Below are positions 44,718 through 55,800 of a DNA stretch of 64,000 bases, in pieces. Under the pieces are notes generated by a model that worked only from the letters and a program-made list of their open reading frames with translations, was not told the DNA's origin and did not search any database. This stretch comes from Hormiphora californensis. Lineage: Eukaryota > Ctenophora > Tentaculata > Cydippida > Pleurobrachiidae. Location: positions 2,927,078 through 2,991,077 of the forward strand of contig CM035360.1 in the NCBI GenBank assembly GCA_020137815.1, written 5' to 3'. The stretch's first letter is position 1, and each line of letters starts with the position of its first letter. The position numbers and the translations under genes were made by a program.

Positions 44718-45978
44718 GGGTATATTTTTGGTATTTTCTGATGTGAAATACAATGTAAGACGTGTCTGGACGTGTAAAGACCGTCAGGAATCGCTAAAAT
44801 ACGAAAATTTCAATTTTGACGTCATTATGACGTCATAGCGTGACGTCACGACGTTATAACGTCAAGATAGGGATGTATTATTATCAGGCTCATCTAGATA
44901 AAGATGCTGACCAAGTTTGAGATCGATTGGACAAGATTTGAGGTCGCTATGGCGAAAAACGCATTATCGTCATATCTATTTTCATACAGTCTTAACACTT
45001 CAGACGCGATTTGAGACCCTTAGAAATAGAGTTTCACAAATTCGCGATATAGTTTCTGAAAGTATAGACGATTATCTTTCGTAAGTGTGATCTCCGTTTT
45101 TCAATCAGAAGCCGTCTTCAGGGTGTAAATTGAGCTCAAAGAAATTTGGTTGATTTGAAAAAACTCTTATCTTTATGACAGTTAGTCAAGACGTTCTGGT
45201 TGGACCTAGAACATGAAAACCATTCGTTGACACAATTTGAACGATTATCTTTCGAATGCAACAAACTAGAAGTGTCTATCTCATGTCGTTTTCTCTCAAA
45301 AACGATTATAAATTTGGTAAAATAGCGTCTATCCATAGATAGATAGACCCGGGACATTTATTGCTTTTGGCACGATGCTGTATCTCTAAAACTAAAAGAG
45401 ATAGAGACTTGCCCTTTTAAACTACAGTAGATCTAGACTATGTGACACTGTATACCAAATTTCAGACTGATTGGTGCAGTGGGGGCCTCGCTATGGGCGT
45501 CGCAAAATGCCATTTTTGGCTAAAAAGTGAAAAAAGTTATTACTGCATTCTGGCACGCGCGGCTGGGGGGAGGGGATGGTCACCTTTGCGCTTGCCAGCG
45601 CAGTGATATATAGACGACACTTTTATACCCGGATTTGACACCCCTACCGTTTCGGCATCTTAGCTCCTATCAGTCTGTAACTTTGGATGCCAGAAGTGAT
45701 AGTAAAAGGAAAGCTGGATACCAAGTTTCAAAACTCTAGCTCAACTGCATGCTTGTGTAATTTGATCCCAAAATCCGGTCTCATCGCGTTCGTATGGTAC
45801 TGCACTGGGAGAGTGAAGGGAGTGTGCACTTTAGAGGCTTCGCGCCCCCTACTTCACACACATTCGTCATTCTTTCTCTCTCTCTAGCTTCGGGGCCGAA
45901 CGGCCCCTCGCATCTTTCTTGCTTTCTTGGAGGGGGGGGGGTGGATGGGCCCCGGGGCACTTGCCAGTGCAGTGATTA
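44718..45978. other. Anonymous repeat-like sequence, no gene recognised
   Basis: AT-rich, with a patch of GACGT motifs (44815-44865). A frame at 45687-45887 has no supportable motif. Confidence 0.4.
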
Positions 45979-46112
45979 CAGTCGGACCCCGATTTACCGG
46001 GAGGATAAACTTCCCTGGCCTCGATACAAGGAATTAACAGTACAGTATTTTACCCCGATTTACCGGATAAAACCCTTTCTCCCGAGCTTCCCGGTAAATC
46101 AGGGTCCGACTG
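45979..46112. mobile_element. 134-bp pogo-like MITE, subfamily with TTTACCGG motif
   Basis: CAGTCGGACCCCGATTTACC at the left and the complement of CAGTCGGACCCTGATTTACC at the right, TA on both sides (45977-45978 and 46113-46114). Compared with 7076-7553 the subterminal motif is CCCCGATTTACCGG. The element at 49491 shares this variant. Confidence 0.85.
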
Positions 46113-46146
46113 TATATCATCCCCCATATAATATCACGTATTGCAC

Positions 46147-46286
46147 CTTTCATGTTTCGTTTCACATATTCCATTGCTTTTTGACTGTCCACTAGCGAGA
46201 TGAGCACCCGAAGAAGTTCATTGTCCCCGGCATCCTTGCCTCTTGTTTGAATTGCCTTCATGGCCAGCTGCTCGTCATAACCGAGC
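46147..46286 (-). CDS. Candidate single exon with a UBA-like helical segment
   Basis: A CTCTCTCAG acceptor lies at 46287-46289 on the minus strand, its pyrimidine tract supplied by the neighbouring (GA)n array. The exon reads LGYDEQLAMKAIQTRGKDAG then DNELLRVLISLVDSQKAMEY to an AAAG/GTGCAA donor. The LGYDEQLAMKAI...DNELLRVLI pattern recalls ubiquitin-associated (UBA) domains (helix 1 G-[YF]-x-E, helix 3 LL). No partner exon was identified, so the gene is unknown. Confidence 0.4.
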
Positions 46287-46290
46287 CTGA

Positions 46291-46510
<220 letters not shown>

Positions 46511-46846
46511 CAGAATTAATAAGAACCAGAATAGTGGTAAGTAAAGAATAAAGATGGACGGGGAACGGGAGCCTCATGGCACCCACCCCTTACTGGCTAG
46601 TGCTTCGCACTAGCCAGCGTCCTCGTAGAAGAAGAAGAAGAAAGAATAAAGATGAATGACGTTTTATGCTAAATAGCTGTTGCGTAATTGTTACTCATTA
46701 TTACTCAACAATGCTTTAGAGACATAAAGGTTGTACCTAGAATAGATTACATGATAAATAATTCAAGAGATAATATGTGGGATGGGCCGATTTGCTTACC
46801 TTTTAGCGTACGCGATGAATGGGTGAGACGACATTCTTACATATTA

Positions 46847-47255
46847 CAAAATACGTCCTGTCACTAAAATGAGATGGGGGTTAGGATTTAGGACAGGGGG
46901 TAGGACGGGACATATTACAAAATACGTCCTGTCCCTAAAATGAGGTGGGGGTTAGGATTTAGGGGGGTTAGGACATGGGGACAGGACATATTACAAAATA
47001 CGTCCTGTCCCTAAAATGAGATGGGGGTCAGGACAGTGGGATTAGGACATATTACAAAATACGTCCTGTCCCTAAAATGAGACGTGGGTTATGACATGGG
47101 GGTTAGGACAGGGGAAGAGGACAGGGGGAGTGGACAGGGGGAGACGACAGGGTTAGGACAGGGGGGAGGACATATTACAAAATACGTCCTGTCCCTAAAA
47201 TGAGATGGTGGTTAGGACAGGGGGAGAGGACACAGTACAGTACTGTCCCTAAAAT
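46847..47255. repeat. Tandem repeat, unit of about 65-75 bp (GGACATATTACAAAATACGT)
   Basis: Five or six units of GGACATATTACAAAATACGT, CCTGTCCCTAAAATGAGATG and a variable GGGGTTAGGACAGG spacer. A separate 57-bp duplication with GTTGTATTGTTCATACTACG follows at 47342-47425. Confidence 0.9.
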
Positions 47256-47425
47256 GAGTTGTTAAGCTAAGTTCTAGCCATCCTTTACAATGGGGCTGAG
47301 CAAGGCAAAACATGAGATGGGGTTAGTAAAACGAACACTTTTTCGTTGTATTGTTCATACTACGGTGCAACAGCACAAATTTGTCGTTGTATTGTTCATA
47401 CTACGGTGCAACAGCACAACTTTGT

Positions 47426-48109
47426 CGTGGTCATGGCGAGGGTAGCTAAATGATGAAAAATATAGAGAGTCGTTAATAACAATTTCGAACTATAATCTGA
47501 ACTATCTCTGTGAGAATACAGCGAGCGAAGATATTATCTATCTTGTTCCTAAACAAGCAAGATTAATATTAATACTAATGGGACTGATGGGTTTGGGAAA
47601 TATTTGAAAAGTTTAGCCTCCCAAGATGAATGCACAAATAGTTTCGAAAAATGGAGGCAAGAGGGACCAAGAGAAGGGATTTTAAAATATTATGCAGGAA
47701 TGGCCGCGGGACCATGCAAAGTCCAGGAATAAAAAGAATAAATGAACGGATTTTTGGGGTTTTTTCTCCGCACATTATATTCAAACTTGTTACGTTCTAA
47801 CCCTCCATTTGTTGCGGGGCGTGGTGGAACAAGGCAAATTCAAACATGGATATATTACTGTGCAATATTTTGTGCAGTCTACCAAAGGAATGAAGGAGCA
47901 AAAACAGCTGATGCAATTTATATTCTGTGATCAAGTCTGTAGCAACAAATCGGGGTCTGGACAGTGGACATACAGACGAGAAGAGATTGAGGATGGCGGG
48001 AAAAAGAATAAAGGTCTAATAAAGGCCCAAAAAGAGTGGGAGAGAGAGAAAGAGATAGAAGACAGAGAGATTGAGAGATTGAGAGAGAGATAGAAGACAG
48101 AGAGAGAAT
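47426..48109. other. Intergenic sequence, no gene recognised
   Basis: Contains a second copy of the dispersed motif GTTACGTTCTAACCCTCC (47788) followed by GGAACAAGGCAA. Frames here lack splice support. Confidence 0.4.
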
Positions 48110-48197
<88 letters not shown>

Positions 48198-48235
48198 GAG
48201 AGAGAGACAGAGAGAGAGATAGAGAGAAAGAGAAA
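48110..48235. repeat. (GA)n microsatellite
   Basis: GA dinucleotides with a few ACAGA interruptions; GA-rich flanks extend from 48035. Confidence 0.9.
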
Positions 48236-49490
48236 GAGGCAGAAGATATAGTGAGCTCATGTATGACAGGGAACCAGATATAAGGGGGGGATGGAATGCA
48301 GGAGGACCAAACACGGCTGAGTGAGCAAAGTAATCTAATAGATATAACCCGCCCAGTCTCCTCCCATCCGGCTAGACAGAGGGTGAAATTGAGATGGCGA
48401 TAGCGAGAGAGAGAGATAGAAGAGATAGAAGGGGTGGGGGTGAGAGACAAATGTGTTTGCCGTGCAAGATACACACGTAACGTCATGAGAGAGGAGCGGT
48501 GCCGCCAAAAAGGGGGGCTTCAATTTATATAAAGAGCTCGTACATGAGTTCGTATCGAGAACAACTGTGTGTGGGGAAACAAATAACAATGATGGGCGTG
48601 TCCCCCGCTAAGTAATAAGATCAGGATCAATCTGCTATCAGTCTTTTCATCTGGTACTGCAGGAGAGACAAGGGGGGATGATGGCCATGTTACATAACAA
48701 TGCTGGTACAGGACTGCTGCAGTAGGAGAGACAAGGGGGGGGGATGATCAAAAAGAAAAGGGGGCCATCTGCCGGCAATGAGAGGAGGGTGATGCGGGTC
48801 ACGCGTTGTAAAACGTACTCTTGGTCTCAGTTGTACTGCGAATACTTCTATCTTCTGGGCAGATCTTATTCAAAACACATATATATTGTGAAAGAAAGAG
48901 CTGTAGACGCGTTGCGTGTAAATGGGGAAAGGAAATGAGGAGTAAAACTAAAGTAGACATTATTATACAATCAATAATAATAAACCCGGGTTTATATATA
49001 ATCGCTGATACCCTTTACATGACCAATGAAGCACCTCAAGCACTCGGAAGTCGTTTGGATCAGTCCTATGGGGAGTCGGAGAAGTATGATATGCAGAGAC
49101 GGGTTGGGAAGATTTTCCAATAGAGAGTGACGATAAAAAATCGTCATTAGCAACATACTACAAAGGTCAGAACAAAAAGTGCCTGACAAGATATTTTGTG
49201 TGATGCAAGCTGTTCACCCTGTTCTTGTGGTCATTAGGAAAAGGGCGCTAGGCCATGGAAGTCTTTTTGGCCTTCCCGCGGCTCCAGTCTGGTCGGGATG
49301 CTGATTCTCACGCCGGACCGGCGAAACTTCAGTCATATCAGTTGAATATATTCGATTAAATTATTGTCGGGCCTTGGATTAATGCATAATTTAATTTGCA
49401 AAGGAGTGGCAGCAATGAGGCCAGCGACTGGAATTATATTTTTTGGAGCTTTCGCTAGATTTTTTAACATAAATGTGACTACAGCTATAA
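48236..49490. other. Intergenic sequence with weak coding potential
   Basis: A frame at 49000-49123 ends LGSRLDQSYGESEKYDMQRR then VGKIFQ-stop. It looks protein-like but has no clear acceptor, so it is not called. Direct repeats of AGGAGAGACAAGGGGGGATG lie at 48660 and 48724. Confidence 0.35.
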
Positions 49491-49578
49491 CAGTCGGACC
49501 CCAATTTACCGGGATGCTCGCTCTGGGGAAGTTTATCCTCCCGGTAAATCAGATTTCCGGCAATTCGGGGTCCGACTG
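49491..49578. mobile_element. 88-bp pogo-like MITE
   Basis: CAGTCGGACCCCAATTTACC at the left and the complement of CAGTCGGACCCCGAATT at the right. Flanks are AA and CA rather than TA, so the target duplication has decayed or the ends have shifted. Confidence 0.7.
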
Positions 49579-49950
49579 CAGTACTAGAACAAGAAGAAAC
49601 GAATAAAATCAACACAAGTTAGAAGTATTAGTTCTGAAAGGAGAGAAGAGGCAGAAAGGATAAACCGGTTTGGTATGGCCCGGTGGCTTATGTCGGTCCG
49701 CGTGTTTTCAACTTTTTTTTTGATAAACTGAAACACGTCTTTCTGCAGAAAGGGGGGCCGGGGGGGGGCGTCACTAATGTTTCTATGTATTATCTTTAAA
49801 TCTAAACGATACTATAGAAGGAGCCAAACAAGACGGTGGCTTTTAATTCTCTTTTCATCTCTTTAGAAATCATCATAGCTCAATAACGATCGGTCCTAAA
49901 TGTACACGATGCATGTGATACACATTACATGTGTTGTTTCTCCATTACAG

Positions 49951-50053
49951 GTGGGGCTATTACGTAGCAATATAACATATTCTGACAAGGATATGATTGA
50001 GACATGTGCTATGTTGAACTTTCTATTCAGTGTATTTGTTCCGTTATTGCCAG
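49951..50053 (+). CDS. Candidate single exon, hydrophobic segment
   Basis: A TTACAG acceptor and CAG/GTGAGC donor enclose one open frame: VGLLRSNITYSDKDMIETCA then MLNFLFSVFVPLLP. The second half could be a membrane helix. It is upstream of and in the same orientation as the PRPSAP gene but is not required by it. Family unknown. Confidence 0.35.
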
Positions 50054-50863
50054 GTGAGCTGTATTAGTTTCGGTTTAGTATTATACCATACGTAACGGTA
50101 ACTAATCAATAACTTGTCAATTTTGAAGTATGATCTGTACAATGTTTGGTAATCACACTTGTTGGTACGAGATAGACTGGAAAATAGTGACATACATACA
50201 GAAGCATTGAGTCCAGTGGCCGCGGCAGTGACTAGGCCGCATTATCATATTCAGCATGAAACATGTGAAATTTGATGCACATAAATTATGAAGGCCCTCC
50301 TCCTCTCTGACCACTCATGTGTCTCACTGTTGATGGACATTGGACACTGCAGTTGGTACACACTTCTTGTGTTTTCTCATTGCCTTTCTTGCTCTATATC
50401 GATCCCTCACAGAGCGTGTATAAAATAAAATGCGGTGTATAGGCCATGACAGAAGGGTAGAATATCCCTTGTTCAGTGGGCCATATGATATGGGGGAATG
50501 GGGGGCCGGGGGAATGGCCTAGAATGGTCGAGTAGAACATGCTGACATTTTACTTCCTGCATCCTATTACACACAACCTTTTAGAGTTCTCCCCTGTCTC
50601 GCTTTTGCAGGCCCTACCTTTGTAGTACATTGTACAAAGTACCAAATTGCCGTAACACTGCTGTTTTTTATTAGAGTGCTCACCTTGCTCTACCGAACAA
50701 CCTCTCTCAGAGCACAGTGTTATAGCTACCCTATTCTATCTATTTAGCAGAGAGTGTCTCTCCTTGCAGGGAATCACCCTACCATTTCACTACAATCCTG
50801 TTCATCTCATCATGAAATCTCTTTAGCAGGTCTGACCCTCTTCTATCTTTTATAGTAGCTAGT

Positions 50864-52754
50864 ATGAAAGCTAACTTGAGACTCTTTGCCCTCACCCCCG
50901 AATCTACCTTGACACAAAACATCGCCAAGTACCTTGACGTACCTCTGGGAGGGCTTGCGAGACGGAAACTATCTAATACGGAAACTGTTGTAGAGATACA
51001 GGTACATTTTGGGATCTTGGTTAAATTTTATCGGTACTTTATGTTTAAAAAAGCAAAGCACGGGACACGATTACAAGCAACTATTATATAAAATTGGTGT
51101 AGGATAGAAAAGGTCACTTTTATAGCATTGATACGAAGAACTAATGAAAGAACTAATTACTGTTGCAGGAGTCGGTGAGAGGAAAGGATGTGTACCTAAT
51201 TTTTAGCTGTTTTAAAGATTTTAACAACTCTATCATGGCAAGTAACCTATTATTTGGGGGGGGGACGTTAATTTTAATTAACATGTCCCCCCCAATTAGT
51301 TTTTACAAAATAAATTTATTTGCACCTGCCGGGAAATCAAGTACTGTGCTACTGATGTCTAATTATGTCTCAAATATTTATGATTTTCCAAAACTAAGGA
51401 CTGGTAATTCATTTTAAACGAAAACCTTATCTCTACCCCCTCCACCTCTGTCAGAGCCTTGGCCTGACAGCTCCACCTTGAAATTAACCTGAAGCATATA
51501 CTTTCAGGACCTTTTGATGACAGTTGAAGCCATGAAGAATGCGTCAGTCACCTCTGTTACTATTGTTATTCCTTCTTTTCCATACGCAAGGTATGTGTTA
51601 CCATTGTTATTCCTTCTTTTCCCTACGCAAGGTATGTGTTACCATTGTTATTCCTTCTTTTCCATACGCAAGGTATGTGGTGGTTCAGGATCCACCCCCT
51701 CCACTCCTGACTTAGTGTGGTTTCTACCTTTTACCCTTCTTTGGGGAGGGGAGGAGGGGAGGAGGGGTGGAGGAGAGGAATTTTGGGTCAACATCTAGGG
51801 GACAATTCAGAACTTCTATCCTGAAAGACACCCTTATGGAGGACCTGACAAACACATACTGCTTTTCATTCAATAGACAGCCATTATATATCCGACTGTC
51901 GATACCAATCCTTTGCTAAACTAATATATAGCCCCGATACCCCAATACTTTGCTATATAACCGTACTCAACAAGCAAGTTCAGCTGACTTTTCAGACAGA
52001 AATGAATGGGGGGGATCCCATGGCATACTTTGGTATACTTTGGTATACTTTGGTATATGGAAAATCCCAAAAAAATATGTGGAAAGTACCAAAGTATACC
52101 AAAGTATACCATATCTTTTTAATAACTTTAAAGTACTTTAAAGTGTTAATTTACAACAGTTAAGGCTTTAAAACATTTTATATAAACTTTCTTGACTCAT
52201 AAAATTGGACAATGGTGCTAAATAGGCTAAATTCATAGAATCGAGGGAAAATATTACCTATAAAATGGTGAGTCAGAAAACTGGGGTTTGACAAATTGGG
52301 ACCCATTTGAGTATGATAAAAAAACTTTTAAAAAGTCAAGAAAATGTTCAAATAGTATTTGGTAAAGTCTCCAAAAATTTTTCAAAAATTGCCTTCACCG
52401 GGAATCGAACCCGAGTGGCAAGCCTAGAAGCACTAGCCGGATGATGTAACAAAAACGTAAAAATCGGTTTAATAAGCGTTATATTACCAACTTATAAAGA
52501 AATAAGGATGTAGTTTTACAAATTTAGTCATTTATGTTAACTTATCGCTTAAATTTTACCTTTTTCAAAATTTTTATGGTATACTTTGGTATACCTTGGT
52601 ATACTTTGGTATACTTTGGTATACTTTGGTATATGGAAAATCGCTGAAAAAGTTGTGGAAAGTGCCAAAGTATACCAAAGTATACCATGGGATCCCCCCC
52701 AAATGAATATAATGACATTTTATATCCCTAAGCAGGGAAATAAGATGACTCTCT

Positions 52755-52822
<68 letters not shown>

Positions 52823-55800
52823 TTCTCTCTCTCTCTCTCTCTCTCCCACCAGGTACGACACAGTGACGAGGTTAGACCGATGCCCAATAGCCCGACTAGT
52901 TGCAGACATGTTACAAAGTGTTGACTGTGACAGAGTTCTTACCATGGACCTTCATACACCCCAGGTTAGTTAATCAGTCTGCCATCTATAAGTTAATCAG
53001 TCTAGTTATGGGGCCGGCGTTGGTTAATCAGTCTGCCGGCTGCCCCCTTGAGCACTGCAAATAAAGCCAAACATAGGTTCCAGGTCCGGGTGATTTACTT
53101 TATAGTTTATTATGTTGATTGATTTATTTCCAATCTAGGTTCAGGGATATTTTGATGTCCCAGTGGATAACATTATTTCCAATCTAGGTCCAGGGATATT
53201 TTGATGTCCCAGTGGATAACATTACTGCAGAGCCGGCCTTTACTAGTTGTAACTATGACAACCTATTTCCAATCTAGGTCCAGGGATATTTTGATGTCCC
53301 AGTGGATAACATTATTTCCAATCTAGGTCCAGGGATATTTTGATGTCCCAGTGGATAACATTATTTCCAATCTAGGTCCAGGGATATTTTGATGTCCCAG
53401 TGGATAACATTATTTCCAATCTAGGTCCAGGGATATTTTGATGTCCCAGTGGATAACATTACTGCAGAGCCAGCCTTTAAACAGTGGATACGAGAACTGC
53501 ATCTGAAGAACGCTGTCCTAGTAACACCAAACCCCGATGTAAGTTTAGTAACACCTTGCGGTGAGAGGGGTCAAGGCGAGATGTAAGTTGAGTAACACCT
53601 CACTTGCGGTGAGAGGGGTCAAGGCGAGATGTAAGTTGAGTAACAGAGCAAGTTACTTGCCTTCCCCGCACGGCGAAATGTAAAGGAGGGTTAGAACATA
53701 ACAGCAACAACTTACAAAAAGTACTGGCATTTTTTGTTGAAAAAGCTCCAGAGTGTTTACTTTTTGTAAGTTGGTCGAGTAACCCGTTAATAAAGTGTGT
53801 TTATAGCTACTGGCCACCCACAGAGTTTAAACCACTTAAAGAATATTATAGAATGTATAGAGCTACGCTACAAACTTTTCCATCCCACTTGAACCATTCT
53901 CATCCCCCGTACCCTCCAAACGAACTATAATCTCATCCTCGAATTGCTAACCCCAACCCCCTACTTCCAGGGAACAAAAAGGGTGGCCCATTTAGCCTCC
54001 CAGACGGGTATGAGCATTGCTATTGTGCACATCGGGGAAACTGACGGTAGAGCAGCGCCTCCATCCACCGCCAACTCGACAATATCAGAGGAGGTTGAAG
54101 GGGGTGAGGGTGAGGAGGGAGATGGGGAGGAGGAGGAGGACGGTGATAGCGAACAAGGAGGATTCGGTAAGGGTGGAATTACGCTGGTCGGAAACGTCGA
54201 GGTGAGAGCTTTAGTCGACTGGGGAACACTATTATATATGATAGCATACAGGGTGTCCCATATATTCTCCGGGTCGGTTGGCGAGCTGTCACGCAAAAAC
54301 GGTGATAGTTGTGTGTATAGACATAGTAATAGCATATAGACATTTTAAAACAAGCATATTTCTAGAGGTCATGCCCACATTCAGTTAGGGTGGGATAGTA
54401 AGTAATTAAGGGTACACCTGGCGTTTTTCATCATCGAGTGCCCAACCAAATGACTTCACCAGGGTTTAGGCCATACAAAATGGACCTCAAATATGCAATT
54501 TTAGCCCTAAAGTCGAATTCATATTTTTGCTACAGCCTATTTTCAAAGTGGCGTTTTTTCAATTTTTGTTGGAATTTTTAACCTCAGGACCACTTTTTTT
54601 GAGATAGAAACATTAAATTCTTGGAATTTGAAGAGAATATAAAGGTGAATAAGCCCAAAGAAGGATTTTTGAAATGGAGCTTATTTCTGGCCATGAGAAC
54701 GGTTTACTTTTTTGCTTCTTTGACAGGCTGGCTGAGAATGTTCCCATGCTTCATTAGAGATGAAAATCTGGAAATAGTTGCTCAAAACGATTATCTATGC
54801 GGCCCAAAAATTTTGGAACTTTCCCGCCAAAGATGCGGTGTACAGAGCTTGTTTTGTGAAACCCGTCTTTTTGAAAAAGAGGGAAATTCCCTGTATCTCA
54901 AAAACGGATGATCGTAGAGACCTGTGACCAAGCTTAATCGATTCAGAAGGTCCGATTTTGGGGGGGTCTTCTGAGAGACATTTTGCTCCTACTCCAACCG
55001 TTTTTGCTGTAATTGCGAAAAAGGTATCAGCAAGTAAGGGGGAAATCAGCCCGAAGCAGGCTACTGGAATAGAGTTGATCCCCCTTTTCATAGAATTGGT
55101 TTTTTGCAATTACAGCAAAAACGGTTGGAGTAGGAGCAAAATGTCTCCCAGAAGACCCCCCCCAAAATCGGACCTTCTGAATCGATTAAGCTTGGTCACA
55201 GGTCTCTACGATCATCCGTTTTTGAGATACAGGGAATTTCCCTCTTTTTCAAAAAGACGGGTTTCACAAAACAAGCTCTGTACACCGCATCTTTGGCGGG
55301 AAAGTTCCAAAATTTTTGGGCCGCATAGATAATCGTTTTGAGCAACTATTTCCAGATTTTCATCTCTAATGAAGCATGGGAACATTCTCAGCCAGCCTGT
55401 CAAAGAAGCAAAAAAGTAAACCGTTCTCATGGCCAGAAATAAGCTCCATTTCAAAAATCCTTCTTTGGGCTTATTCACCTTTATATTCTCTTCAAATTCC
55501 AAGAATTTAATGTTTCTATCTCAAAAAAAGTGGTCCTGAGGTTAAAAATTCCAACAAAAATTGAAAAAACGCCACTTTGAAAATAGGCTGTAGCAAAAAT
55601 ATGAATTCGACTTTAGGGCTAAAATTGCATATTTGAGGTCCATTTTGTATGGCCTAAACCCTGGTGAAGTCATTTGGTTGGGCACTCGATGATGAAAAAC
55701 GCCAGGTGTACCCTTAAGTAAGTACGGAAGTTTGCTTTTTTATATCATACTAAAAAATAAACGATAGAAGTAGAAACAGTCAAGCTAGCCATACGGCCAT

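Noticed and set aside
51256-51293. hAT duplication around the small G-run palindrome
   Set aside because: Flanking 8-mers (TATTATTT and AATTAGTT) do not match, so mobility of this copy is not proven.
54621-55502. Two identical 96-aa frames that could suggest a duplicated gene
   Set aside because: They are mirror images in the arms of one palindromic transposon; no recognisable domain.
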